Assembly (NCBI RefSeq): GCF_030272615.1
Contig: NC_081410.1
Coordinates: 222,509,415-222,573,414, forward strand
Direction of reading: 5' to 3'
DNA from: Cryptomeria japonica
Taxonomy: Eukaryota > Streptophyta > Pinopsida > Cupressales > Cupressaceae
Length of the DNA: 64,000 nucleotides
Shown here: positions 22,724-34,352 of the stretch, in pieces
How the letters are laid out: each line of letters begins with the position of its first letter
Numbering within the stretch: position 1 is the first letter of the stretch
The notes under the pieces: generated by a model
What the model was told of the DNA's origin: nothing
Databases searched by the model: none
What the model saw: the letters and a program-made list of their open reading frames with translations, nothing else
Translations under genes and position numbers: made by a program

Positions 22724-23786
22724 TGTTAGGTCTCGGAGACAATTGAGAGGGGGGGGGGGTGAATTAGTTGTCAAATAAATTCAAACCAAAAACAACTTAA
22801 CCGACTTAATGCTTAATACCGGTAAACTAGTTAAGTATACCGGTAGACAGATTTAATAGTTAATTTCTATACCGGTAAAGATTAATGCATGAAACATAAA
22901 CACAAAGTCATCCACAACACATGACACCAATATTTGTACGTGGAAACCCTGTAAGGAGAAAAACCATGGTGGGAAACCTTACCCACAATCAAATGATACT
23001 ACTGCAAATAGTAAGTGCACATAAATGGGGTCTGCATATGCAGAAAGGCCAACAACCTAGAGCTCACTGCTCAATCACAAAATGGGAGTCACATTGACTA
23101 CAGTTGGATGGTTAAATCCAATAAGAATGTACTACACAAAATAGCATCTTCATATGCTGGATTCAGTACCAGCGTAACGCTGATATGCTTTCACAAAAAC
23201 CTAGCTTCACCTTCAAATGATGTCTGCGTGTATTGCACTGCTTAATCTCGCATATACCTTTACACAATTCTTTTTCGCATTCCACACTTGATCTTACAAA
23301 TAAGATCTTACCTTTATATCATAACCTAAGACCAATTTTAGTAGGTCGGCTCTACAAGATATTACAATAATTTTTTTTACAAATAATATAATATCCAATG
23401 CAATGACCAATTGAACATGTCGGCTTAATGTATTTACAACAATAATTAATCATTTCCATAGTGTGCCATGCTGATCTGGAAAAGATAAACCTTCTGGTGT
23501 AACCCTAGGTAACCCTGGACCTATTTGCCGGTAAAAGAAAATATGCAAATATGAATATACCAATGGTTAATTCATTAAGATAAGATGTCCACACGATGTC
23601 TTTGATATTACCAAGTGTCTTCCATATCATTTCAAGTGCCGATGATCATTATATCCTGCCGGTGAACCATATACCAGTAACTGTGCAATAGTTACTTGCT
23701 TGCCGGTGAATGCTGGTGGATCTCCAAAGTGCTAGTGTTTTAGTAGGTGTTGACATCAATGACAAAACCATACCAAAATACCAACA
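22724..23786 (-). repeat. 5' LTR of the minus-strand copia
   Basis: It is the partner of 17058-18125, 1063 bp, with the same termini. A minus-strand TATA-like GATATAAAGG lies near 23312-23321. It is followed on the right by the CTCTC duplication. Confidence 0.93.
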
Positions 23787-23791
23787 CTCTC

Positions 23792-24550
23792 TTCACCTAG
23801 ATTTTGAAATCCCTCTTCATTTGAGTAATGTCTTGTTTGTACCAGGTATCAAGAGGAACCTTGTATCAATTTCAGCTTTGGAAGACAAAGGATATCAAGT
23901 TGCATTTTCTGAGGGAAAAATTCTTTCTTGGCCAAAGAACTGTAGCATCAAAACAACCCGAGTAATTGGTGTTTGTGAAGATAGTCTATATAGACTTTCA
24001 TTCAGTCAATTCAAGAATTGATGCATAATCCCACTAGTTCGAGTGAGATATGGCATACGAGACTTGCATACCTTCACTTTAGAGCTCTTCCATATGTGGA
24101 GAAGATGGTTACCAACCTTCCAAAAAAAAAATTCAGTCAGGAGCATAATGGTACTTGTAGAAGATGTGCAATGGGTAAGAATACTAAGGGTCCTTTTCAT
24201 AGTAGTGAAAGTAGATCAAAATGTATCCTAGATCTTGTTCATTCTGATTTGTGTGGTCCAATGTCTATGGCATCCTTAAGTGTTTTTGGTATTATGTAAC
24301 TTTCATTGATGACTAGTCTAGAAAGACTTGGATTTATTTTTTTGAGGTCTAAGGAATTTGAAGAATTACTTTAGAAATTAAAAGAATTTAAGGGTCAAGT
24401 AGACAATTTATCTAGGAAAAGGATCAAGGTTCTGAGATCTGATAACAGAGGAGAATACACTTCTGGAAGCTTCTGTAATTTCTGTATTGAGGAAGGTATT
24501 AAGAGGGAGTTTTGTGTTCCTTACAATCCTCTACAAGATGAAGTTGCAGA
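23792..24550 (+). pseudogene. plus-strand copia protease end and integrase N-terminal half
   Basis: The frame continues from 17057 with VLFVPGIKRNLVSISALEDK, the usual end of copia protease. The pre-integrase domain follows with SSEIWHTRLAYLHF and CRRCAMGKNTKG. The core has DLVHSDLCGPMSM (first Asp) and RSDNRGEYTSGSF (second Asp, with Arg for the usual Gln-Gly). A stop follows near 24012, another near 24300, and there are small frame changes. It ends at the solo LTR and resumes at 25615 with AERKNRSIVEA, which carries the catalytic Glu. Confidence 0.85.
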
Positions 24551-25609
24551 TGTTGGTATTTTGGTATGGTTTTGTCATTGATGTCAACACCTACTAACAC
24601 TTATCAACTCTGGCACTTTGAAGAATCAGCAATGTTCACCGGCAAGCAAGTGACTTATGCACAGTCATCGGTATCTGGTACACCGGTAGGATATGATGTT
24701 CACTGACACTTGGAATGACATGAAAAATACCAAGTTATGTCAAAGACATCGTTTGGACACTTTGTCTTGGAGATTTGTTCATTGGCATATTAGTATTTGC
24801 ATATTTGTTGTTACCGACAAATAGGTCCAGGTTATACACCAATAGGCTTATCTATTCTAGATTAGCATGACACGCTATGGAGATGTTTTATTATTGTTGT
24901 AAATGCATCAAGCTGACATGTTGAATCGGTTATTACATCGGATATTGTTTTATTTGTAAATTGATTTTATTATAATATCCTTTAGAGCTGACCTACTAAA
25001 ATTGGTCTTAGGTTATGATATAAATGTAATATCTTATCTGTAAGATCCAGTGTGAAATGCAAAGGAAGAAATAATTTGGCATATGTGAGAATAAGCAGAG
25101 CTTTACACGCAGATATCATTTGAAGGTGAAGCAAGGTTTTTGTGAAGACAATCAGAACTACACCGGTACTGAATCCAGCATAGTAAGATGCTATTTTGAG
25201 CAGTACATCCTTATTAGATTTAACTATCCAATTGTAGTGAGTGTGACTCCTATTTGTGTTTGAGGAGTGAGCTCTAGGCGCTTGGCCTTTCTACATGTGC
25301 AGACCCCATTTGTATACACATACTATCTACAGTAGTATCATCTGATTGTGGGTAAGGTTTCCCACCGTGGTTTTTCCCCTTACAGGGTTTCCACGTACAA
25401 ATATTGGTGTTATGTGTTGTGGATGTTATTGTCTTTCTATTTCATCCATTAATCTTTACCGGTACTGTAATTAACTGATAAAACTCTCTATCAGCATAAA
25501 AGTTTGGTTTACCGGTATTAAGCTTTAAAGTTGGTTAAGTTGTTTTGGTTTGAATTTATTTGACAACTGATTCACCCCCCCCGCTCTCAGTTGTCTCCGA
25601 GACCTAACA
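24551..25609 (+). repeat. solo LTR of the copia family, plus orientation
   Basis: One LTR, TGTTGGTATTTTGG to GACCTAACA, 1059 bp, has no internal region. It is flanked by GCAGA (24546-24550) and ACAGA (25610-25614), a 5-bp duplication with one G-to-A change. It is the same family as 17058-18125 in the opposite orientation. Removing it rejoins integrase as DEVA then ERKNRS. Recombination between the two LTRs of a former full element explains it. A TATA-like GATATAAATG lies near 25016. Confidence 0.92.
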
Positions 25610-25614
25610 ACAGA

Positions 25615-26822
25615 AAGGAAGAATAGGTCTATAGTTGAGGCAACTAAAGCTATAATCCATGATCAAGAATCACAAACCTTCCTTTGGGCATAAGCATCCA
25701 AAACTGCAGTGTATGTTCAGAATCAAATCTTGGACTCCTAAAGAAGCATTTACAGGTGTGAAACCCGAGGCTTCTCATGCTTGGTATGAGAGGATTGATC
25801 AATACCTAATGAGCTTGGGATTCTCTAAGAATGATGCAAATTCAAATCTCTACTTCAAGGTAATTGATGGTGAGTCTCTAATAATGGTTCTTTGTGTTGA
25901 TGACTTATTCCTTGTTGGAGAAGAACATCTCATTGCCAAATGTAAGGAGGAGTTAGCTTCTGAGTTTGAGATGAAAGATTTAGGTCTTAAGCATTACTTT
26001 GTAGGGTTGGAAGTATGGTAGCGACCCAATGAGATTATTCTAAGTCAAGGAAAATACACCATAGATATCTTAAAGAGATTTGGGATGATGGATTGCAAAT
26101 CTATGTCTACACTAATAATTTTTTTTTTGAAGAAATTGTGTCTACAGCTAGTTAAGATCTGGTAGATCCCACCATGTATAAGAATTTGATTGGATAATTG
26201 ATGTATCTAGTCAGTACTAGACCAAACATTTCCTATGCATTGAGTGCCCTTAGTCAGTTCATGTGTGAAACCAAAGGCAAATTCATCTAGTTGAAGCTAA
26301 GCATATCTTAAGATACGTGCATATCGCAGTTGGATATGGATTGAGATATAATTTAAAGGTAGATCTACAGTTACACGGCTATTCTGCCTCTGATTAGGCT
26401 GGGAGTGTAACTGGCATAAAGAGAACCTCTAGATGTTGCTTTAACTTGGGGTCTGCAATGATTACTTGGTGCAGTAGGAAGCAATCTTCAATGACACTAA
26501 GCACTGCAAAGGCCGATTATATTGTAGCATGTGCAACAGCTTGAGAAGAAGTATGGCTTCATAAGCTCCTTGTAGGATTTTTTGGACAATCATTGGAGCC
26601 GACTGATATTCATTGTGAAAATCAAAGTTGTGTGAAGATATTTGTCAATCCCATGTTCCATGATAGAATAGAACATGTGGAAATCAAATACCATTACATC
26701 AGAGATATGGTTCTGAGGAAAGAAATTTAACTGAGGTACATTTGCATTGATGATCAGATGACTGATATTCTCACCAAGGCTCTCTCTAGAATGAAGTTTG
26801 TGCATTTTTGAGACAATCTTGG
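25615..26822 (+). pseudogene. plus-strand copia integrase end, reverse transcriptase and RNase H
   Basis: After the integrase residue block AERKNRS, the text passes from an integrase C-terminal motif (EAFTGVKPE) straight into SHAWYERIDQYLMSLGF and LCVDDLFLVGEE of the reverse transcriptase. About half the reverse transcriptase is therefore missing. MKDLGLKHYFVGLEVW follows, then stops and frameshifts. RNase H remnants are SSMTLSTAKADYIVACATA, RIEHVEIKYHYIRDMV and DDQMTDILTKAL near 26490-26790. Confidence 0.8.
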
Positions 26823-27096
26823 ATTTGTGGAGAATGAAGCCCTTGCTGAGAGGGAGACTCAACATTAGTGATCTTTCATGATTTGCTATAATGCATTTTC
26901 TTCTAAGATGAATAAATTTGAGGTGAAAGCCCTTGTCCATCTCTGAGATGGAGATGTGGTTCTTTCCATCCTCTGGGAGTAGCCATGGTGGACGCCATTT
27001 TGAGTGACTTCATGATGATGCATTTCTTTCCACTAATGGGAGTAACCATTGTGGACATCATGTTGAGATACTCTGTGATGTTTCTATTATACTTGT
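26823..27096 (+). other. 3' untranslated region of the plus-strand copia
   Basis: No gene seen. The stretch follows RNase H and contains two related sentences (GGGAGTAGCCATGGTGGAC and GGGAGTAACCATTGTGGAC, about 80 bp apart). The next element's LTR begins at 27097. Confidence 0.45.
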
Positions 27097-27874
27097 TGTA
27101 AGGAAGTTAAGTAGCAGAACAACTTCCTACATTAACCTTGAGAGGATGGCAATGCAAAAACTTTTACAAATCATCACAATAGTTACAAAAAATAGAAATA
27201 AATATAATAACATTCAAACCCTAACACAATGATTTACGGGGGGAAAACCCTTTTGGGAGAAAAACCCCACACTCCAAAAGCTACCCAATATATTCAGCAA
27301 TCAAAACAGATTACAATATACTTGCAGAGCAAGCTCTTTGCAGGAGTACCATAAGACTCTTACACACAACCTCTATCTCACATACCTCATATATAGGAAA
27401 TACAATATAATAAACTGTCAAATGGTATTACAAAACCATGGGCTAAAACCACCCAATAAGGTGTAGCCGACCTTATCTCCCTTCTAGATTCCCTATGATG
27501 TGTCCCTCCCTTTTCATAGCTCATTTATGTGTCCGATGTATTTTATATTTCCTATTTCAGGAGTACAAACTTTCAGAGGCCATAACTTGAGAACCGTGTG
27601 TCCTATTGACGAACTATTTGAAGCACCAAAAAGCTCATGAAGTGCTCTTTTCAGGGTGTTTTGGGGCATCTAAAGTCCTCAAAATCAAATTTAAACCTTT
27701 CATTAGACCCCTCCAAAATGGAAAAATTAAGATCTTCAAAACTATCTGTGATCTTGCAACGTAACTTTACTAGAAGCTTTGGGGAGAATTTCACACTATT
27801 TCATGCTCAAATGAAAACTTAATATAAATAGTAACCTCATGTAAATGAAAGGTTGAGACACCATTTTCCCAACA
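27097..27874 (-). repeat. 3' LTR of a truncated minus-strand copia
   Basis: It runs from about TGTAAGGAAGTTAAG to CATTTTCCCAACA. Next to it (27875-27890), minus-strand AAGTGGGAGATT is a polypurine tract. The left end may be 3 bases earlier (TGTTGTAAGG). The partner LTR is beyond the window. Confidence 0.7.
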
Positions 27875-27936
27875 AATCTCCCACTTATCGAACACCTTGC
27901 AAGAGCAAAGGGAGTATCAACACAATAAATTAATTG

Positions 27937-29020
27937 CTAGGAGCCATGAGGCTCATAGACCCCAAACCATCTGAACTTCTCTGTGCTCACAACCTTTGTT
28001 AAAGTATCTGCAATATTCATCAAAGTTTCTACCTTAACCAGCTTCACCCTGCCATCTTCGACCATATCTCTGACAAAATGATATTGAACATCAATGTGCT
28101 TGGTCTGGGCATAAAATGTCGGGTTCTTAGCTAGGCAGATCGCACTCTGACTATCACAATATACTGTCACTACTCCTTGTTTTATTCCAATATTTGAACA
28201 CAGTCTCTTAATCCAAATGGGTTATTTACAAGCATAAGTAGCTACCATATACTCTACTTCAGTAGTGGACAAAGCAACCACAACTTGTTGCTTACTCATC
28301 CAACTAATTGTACCACCAAATAAAGTAAACACATAAGCATTGGTGGATCTTCTACTATCAATATCACCTACCCAGTCTGAATCCAAATAACAATAAATAT
28401 CAAGGGAAATCACATCTCCAACTGAATTACCATGATAACACAAACAATACTAAGGTACCCTTCCAATATTTGAAGACTCTTTTGACTGCATCCCAATGAA
28501 CTCTACCAGATTTAGACATATATCTAGACAAAACTCCCATTGCTTGGTAAAAGTCTGGTCTCATACAGACCATAACATACATCAAAATTCCAATTGCACT
28601 CTAGTAAGGCACTCTGCTCATGTCTTCCATCTCCAATGGGGATGTATGACAATCTACAATAGATAATTTTGTTCTAACTGTAAAAGGAACCCACAATAGT
28701 CTACAATCCTGTATATTGAACCTCTGTAACACTGAATTCACATACTTACTCTAGCCTAGCCATAGCTTTCTATTCACTCTATCTCTTCTAATTTTCATCC
28801 CAAGAATGTGTTTTTCTGCACCAAGATCTTTCATTTCAAATTTAGTGGCGAGCTGAGACTTTAGTGCTGAAATCATTCCTTTCCCTTTACCAATGAATAA
28901 CATATCATCAACATACAATGCAATGTACATGAAATGATCACCACCAGTTTTATAATAAACACAATGTATCAACTTAAGTTTCACCTCAAAGATTAAATCT
29001 GCAAACTCATTATTCTATCA
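27937..29020 (-). pseudogene. copia reverse transcriptase end and RNase H, second minus-strand element
   Basis: From upstream to downstream, the minus strand reads FMYIALYVDDMLFIGKGKG (catalytic YVDD), FEMKDLGAEKHILGMKI, a degraded stretch at 28444-28750, then YLDSDWVGDIDSRRSTNAY, ISWMSKQQ and ALSTTEVEYM. It ends with VYCDSQSAICLAKNP, KHIDVQYHFVRD and the terminal VSTEKFRWF. It is a different copia family from 17058-23786. It is cut at 29020 by the outer Tat LTR, so its 5' part should lie right of position 64000. Confidence 0.85.
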
Positions 29021-30081
29021 TGCAAATATCACTCAAGCTTCAACCAATGAAATGTCATGAAATAAAAAATCAAATAAAAGATTACACTTTCATGATTTGT
29101 GTCTCATTGTGTCCTAACCCCATTGTTCTTGGTTGTAGATGATTTTGCTCTTAGACAAGCACTGGTAGCTTCCAAGATGGCAAGTGTGGAATGGACTGGT
29201 ATTTGATATGATCCGCAAAGCTAAACTATGATAATGATTTATGGTAAAAACAACTCTAAAATTGCTAAGCAAATAAACTCACGAATGAAAAGATAAAGAC
29301 TCTTGATTGACTCTAAGATTAGCTACTAGTTTCAAAAATGGCTTAGGAGACCTCTATTTATAGATTTTTGAGTGCATAAGCTTAGGTGGCAGAGATCATT
29401 GGTCATGATTAAATCTTGCAATTTGCATGCCTATGAGCAAGAGGTTAAGATGTGAGAGATAAAGGTGGAAGATGTTCCTCCTACACCTACAAGATGGAAG
29501 AAAAGCTGGAAGGAGAAGCTAAGTGTCATTCATCTCACCTTGACTGAGAAAAAGACTTGAGAGAATATATGATAGTTGGAGAAGATTTAGGGATAAGAGG
29601 ACAAGTGGAGTCAACTTCCTCCAAAGATGTAGGAAAGTTGGAGATAATATAGGGAGGTTGAGGAATGTGTGTACGTACACATTATTTGAAGAATAAATTG
29701 GAAGTTGGAGATAATGATGCATATTAATATTAAAAATATTAATATTTTTAGCCACATGATTGATGAGTTGGCAAAGAAGAAGTGATGTGGATATGAGAGT
29801 GAGTTGGAAAAGGAAGATTAAATAATTAAGAAATTATTTAATTGATGAGACTATATGATAGTGGATAGAAGAATAATTAAATATAAGATATTTAATTAAT
29901 TGATTAGAAGAAAGGATAAATGAATTAATTAATAAAATGTTTTAGATAAATTAATTAATAGAAGAATATGAAATGAATTAAATAAATTAATCTTTTCAAA
30001 TTAACTATTTAATAGAAGAATAATTATTAAATAATATAAAATATTTATTTAATTGCTCATAGCCAATTTTATGTGTATAAA
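29021..30081 (-). repeat. 3' LTR of the outer Tat-like element
   Basis: On the minus strand it begins TTTATACACATAAAATTGG, which lines up with TGTAGACACCCAAAATTGTC of the inner LTR (the initial TG is lost). It shares ATTAATTCATTTATCC-type blocks with that LTR in the same order. A minus-strand TATA box, TATAAATAGAGG, lies near 29361-29372. The left end (TGCAAATATC on the plus strand) is placed where copia coding stops. It contains (AT)-rich TTAATTAA repeats at 29820-30060. Confidence 0.65.
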
Positions 30082-30096
30082 TTTTGCCCCTCTTTG
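30082..30096 (-). other. polypurine tract of the outer Tat-like element
   Basis: The minus strand reads CAAAGAGGGGCAAAA immediately before the LTR, the same 15 bases as at 48646-48660 in the inner element. Confidence 0.85.
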
Positions 30097-30495
30097 AAAT
30101 GATGTTGAGACAATAGTGTTTCAAAGATTAAATCAAGTCTAGATAATGTGCCTGATGAAGATGAAAATCTTGACTATGTGCCCCCTCGGGAGATTGATTG
30201 TGAAAGTATTGAAAAATTTGATTGAGTGATTAATCTCACGATAATTGATTGAAAATATTTGAAAATAGGCCCCTCAATTAAATTGCCCCACTTGAAACAT
30301 TAATTACCCCTTCAAAAAATAAAAAGGGTAATAATAAAATTAACCTAGGTCAATTTTATCCTCATTTGCAATTTGTTAGCTTTTGGAGAAAAAAGGAATT
30401 TGGAGTGCTAAGCTGGCAAGATGGCGATCCAATACAAGAGCCATCTATTTAAGCACGTCCATTGATACCAGAGACTTGTTGAGTACGGCCCAATG

Positions 30496-31232
30496 GTGAG
30501 TGACCTATCCTAATCTTGGTTTTGATTTTTTCGCACAAGTTTTCAAAATTTTCGCACGTTTTAGGGCTAGTTTGATTAGTTTCTGATTTCAGCACTTCGT
30601 TTTCATGCATTTGTTTGGTAGTTTACTGCATGTATGATTTTGGTTAACACATTTGTTAATTTATCACTTTCATCTTTTTTGTTCACGTCTTTAATTGGTA
30701 TGTTAGCACTTTGTTGGGTTAATGCCTGTAACAATTAAGTTTATGCATTTGATTGATATGCTAGCGCTTTTGATAGATTTCTTGCTTTTGCATTATGTGT
30801 TCGTGCAAATGTTAAATTGTTTAACGCTTTCAAGTGATTTAGCGCCTGTGCACTATATGATAGCGCTTTTGTTTAAAATAGATTTTTTTGTGATTTTGGC
30901 AATGTTAAAATTCAGTCAGATGAATTTGATTAGATGATTGATGTGTGATTTTTGATAGATTGATAGATAGTTGTTTGATGATTAATCAATGATTTGATTG
31001 ATTTGATTTGGTATATATATTGTTGATTGATTGCTTGATAGATGTTTTGATCGATAGGATTGATGTTGGTTTGCTGATTGATGGGTTGATAGAAGCTTGA
31101 AGAGACCGATTTAGATAACTTGATTTATTGATCATTTGATTGATAGCTTGATTTGCTTGATAGAAAAAGATTTTATTGAAATGATGATTTGATATGATAG
31201 ATGATTGATAGAAAAATTTTCCGATTAAACAG
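30496..31232 (+). other. intron of the outer PMD gene
   Basis: The donor is ATG/GTGAGT and the acceptor TTAAACAG/GAG, 737 bp. The first half holds loosely repeated AGCGCTTTTG, TTAGCACTTTG and AGCGCCTGTG motifs. The second half is a TTGATTGATAG-rich simple sequence. The intron sits at the same codon boundary and phase as the intron at 47456-48250. Confidence 0.7.
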
Positions 31233-33210
31233 GAGAAACTAGATATTCTTCAGTGTCGGGAAAAATTCCCGGCTATTCACCATTTAGTCCTAGAGTTGAC
31301 TCAAGACAAGATTAGACATATTGATGCATGTGGATTATGTCACTTGTTATACATGCCTGACATTACACATAATAGGGGGTTGTTGATCGCATTAGCTGAG
31401 AGATGGCACAATGAGCACAACACATTTCACCTACCCACTGGTGAAATTAATGTGACGTTCGAGGATGTGTATAGGATGCTTCACATCCCTGTGACTGGAG
31501 AGCTTGTCTAGTATGACTACCATGATCTTGGTGGGACCGATGCGAGCAGGACAATGTTTGGCGATCAGACCATCGATGGGGGAGAGATTCGATGGGAGGA
31601 CATGATTATGCACTATGATACTCTCCCACTGATACTCGCAGGCTTGATTCACGGGTTTATATGTCCTGATAGGAGATCTCAAGGATTTTCTATTGGATAG
31701 GGAGGTATTTTGTAGAGCATGATGCAACATCATACTCGGTATGCATGGGGTGTTTGTATGCTTACTCATCTTTATCATGATCTACATCAAGTTGTGTATG
31801 ATGATAGAGCTATTCTTTTGTTTGGATGCACACTACTTCAGGTCTCATGCTGGGAGCACATTGTTGTTACCTAACCGATACATGATAGAGTTCACGGTGG
31901 TGGTCAACCACTTGTATATTTGTATAGAGGTATCATTACTCAGCCTAAGCTAGGTAAGCTTGAGTATTGGCGATGGGTTTTATATTCTATGGATATTGTT
32001 ATTAGGAGACCATATGTTCATTGTGAGCCTTCATTGGAGGACACTCAGATTTTTTCATTGATTTTACAAAGTAGATATTTGATCGTTCGTACTCCATTTA
32101 TCATTGAGAGGAAGTTGCTTGGTTACATTTTGAGACAGTTTGGTGTTATTCAACACATGCCTTTTGGTGTCACTATGTATGCATGACGGTACAAGGACAG
32201 ACGAGATTTGGTTCCTTCATTATCTTTTGAGACAACATAAGTAGAGTTTTTGGCTATTCTGATTGTAGCATATGATTTGAGACCACACATTTTTGATGGG
32301 GGGATTACAATGGATTACACTAAATACCTTCTTGCACACCCCTTTCCTCGCATTACTGATCCAACAGACCCTCCTCCCAACTCAGGAGATGAGGAAATTG
32401 ATTCAGATGATCCTGTTGTCCGACGAAAGAGATGGAGATGAGAGCTTGGAGCTACTCGAGAAGCCAGAGGATATGTGGGAGATGATGGTGGAGATGGAAG
32501 AGGAGGGAGATGAGGATGGAGAGGAGGTCAGGTTAGAGTTCGAGGAGGAACTTTTGGACAGGTTGGGAGAGTTGGGAGGCCACTTCCTATGGTAGGGAGA
32601 GATGCATGCTGGATTGGGAGAGATGTAGGAAGAGGAGGGTTTGGAGTAGCAAGAGGATTACCCTCTCCATGATTAGGTAGAGGTGGAGGATTGGATAGAG
32701 GACAAGGCACAGGGATTGATTTTGGGAAGATCTGTCTAGATCCAGGAGTGATCATGACACATGGTGGTTGGGATGAGGGGGAGGAGGACTCAGAGGATCA
32801 TGTGCCCCTTATTCAATGGTGAATCATGAGAGCTACTTGGGTACAGACTCCAGCAGGTGGAGAGGGAGCTGGTGATGAGGGGATGCAGGATCTAGCCCAA
32901 CATGATGATCCATAGCAAGAGAGCATATATGACCTTAGAGAATAGATTGATCAACTCAGGGCACAGGTTCAGATGCTCAATGTTGAGAGGAATAGAGATG
33001 TGAGGAGATACCAGGATGCACAGGCTACACTTGATCACATATAGGAGGTTGGATCTGGAACTCTCTCAGCTGACACTATGAGGGCATTGTATAGAGTTGG
33101 GAAGGAGACAACACATTGGTGGAAATTATATGAGGATATGGTCTCAGAGAGCCAGAGGGCAAGGAGCTATGCGACTACTCTTGTACCTAGCAGGATGGAT
33201 ACCAACAGTG

Positions 33211-33215
33211 GTGGG
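33211..33215. repeat. target-site duplication GTGGG of the inner Tat-like element
   Basis: GTGGG precedes the 5' LTR and is repeated at 49429-49433 right after the 3' LTR. Counting it once restores the PMD frame (SGG then VMG). Confidence 0.95.
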
Positions 33216-33984
33216 TGTAGACACCCAAAATTGTCATGTCTAATTAAATAAATATTTTTATTTATTTAATTATCTAAGCCTAATTCTTCTATTAATTAAA
33301 TAAATCTTTATTTATTTAATTAATTCATTTATCCTCTTCTAGCCTTATTTCTCATTTAAATAAATACATTTATTTATTTAAATTATCCTTTTCCTAAATT
33401 AAATAAATATTTTTATTTATTTAATTAATCCCACTTCCTCTATTAATTAAATAAATCTTTATTTATTTAATTAATTCATTAACCTTTTCTACCCATGACA
33501 CATGTCATTCATCTCTTAATTCATACACTACCTACCCCTTTCATTATTTTATTATTTCTTTTACCTACCCTCTAATCATAGCCGACCTCCTTTTACACCT
33601 CTCAATCTTATCCCTCCATTTCATATTGTGTCTTCTATATAAGGAGATGCTTTCTTCATTATCAAACCCTAATGAAAGATTTTAAGGACTTGACTACACT
33701 ACGATCCTACTTGCAACCACATTCCGTTCTTTGTTGAGCTCTTATGCATATAAAATCTGAGAGCAAATATATCAAGCAAGATCAATGGAGATAGGAAGAA
33801 TGGAGATCAAAACCCTATTGGACATGTGATGGTATAATCTTTGTGATTTCATTTGATTTGCATTGTCTTAGGTAATCTTCATATGTTATGGTGGATCTTT
33901 GTTGTTGTTAGGCTAGGGTTTTGTGGTTGAATTCATTTAGCCTTTCAATATCGTTATTATTGTTATCCATTTTCACCATATCCA
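33216..33984 (+). repeat. 5' LTR of the inner Tat-like element
   Basis: It starts TGTAGACACCCAAAATTG and ends TTTTCACCATATCCA. A TATA box (CTATATAAGG) lies at 33635-33644, about where transcription should be set. The first 270 bases hold four or five TTAATTAAATAAAT modules. Confidence 0.97.
33635..33644 (+). promoter_or_regulatory. TATA box in the 5' LTR
   Basis: CTATATAAGG lies two thirds into the LTR, the usual place for the U3 promoter. The same motif recurs at about 49079-49088 in the 3' LTR. Confidence 0.7.
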
Positions 33985-33987
33985 TTT

Positions 33988-34005
33988 TGGCACGCCCGGT
34001 GGGAC
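33988..34005 (+). other. primer-binding site of the inner Tat-like element
   Basis: TGGCACGCCCGGTGGGAC starts three bases after the LTR. Its position is right for a primer site, and it is not the initiator-Met type used by the copia elements here. The tRNA is not identified. Confidence 0.65.
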
Positions 34006-34093
34006 TCTTGTCCCTTTTGCATTTAACATCCTTGTTGCAGATTTTGTAATGTGAAGTCGCAGATCCGACGTTTTCGGCAGCATTTTCATATTT

Positions 34094-34352
34094 CCGCGTC
34101 TGCGCACTTTCGGATCGCGTTTTTGATTTTCTGGTGCGTCTGTGACATCTGGATCCGTGTCTGTGTTTTGGCAATATTTTATTTTGCTGGTTCCAGGAAA
34201 ACGCCTTTGTGTTGTAAAGTCGCGTCTGCGCTAGTTTTGGCTGCGTCTGTGTCCGGAAGCCGCATCTGTGTTCTGCAGCCGCGTCTGTGTCTCACAGAAC
34301 CGCATCTGTGTCACCCAGTCGCGTCTGTGTTAAAGGTAACCGTGTCTGTGTT
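34094..34352 (+). repeat. GCGTCTGTG repeat cluster 1
   Basis: About ten copies of (C)GCGTCTGTGT or close variants (GCATCTGTG, CGTGTCTGTG) occur in the same orientation, 20-32 bases apart, after the primer site. Confidence 0.85.

Larger units (their letters stand above)
17058..23786 (-). mobile_element. complete minus-strand copia element
   Basis: Paired LTRs (17058-18125 and 22724-23786), a primer site, a polypurine tract and a single-frame gag-pol lie between CTCTC duplications (17053-17057 and 23787-23791). All coding pieces from 22667 down to about 18546 share one frame, with seven stops and no frameshift noticed. The two LTRs differ at many positions (about 5 percent by eye), so the insertion is older than the inner Tat element. 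It sits in the protease-integrase region of the plus-strand copia. Confidence 0.95.
15258..27096 (+). mobile_element. plus-strand copia element, interrupted twice
   Basis: A 699-bp LTR, a primer site and gag, protease, integrase, reverse transcriptase and RNase H pieces occur in copia order on the plus strand. They are interrupted by the minus-strand copia at 17058-23786 and the solo LTR at 24551-25609. Both junctions rejoin the reading frame. The 3' LTR is not in view: at 27097 another element's LTR begins. A large deletion joins integrase to reverse transcriptase near 25755. Confidence 0.8.
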
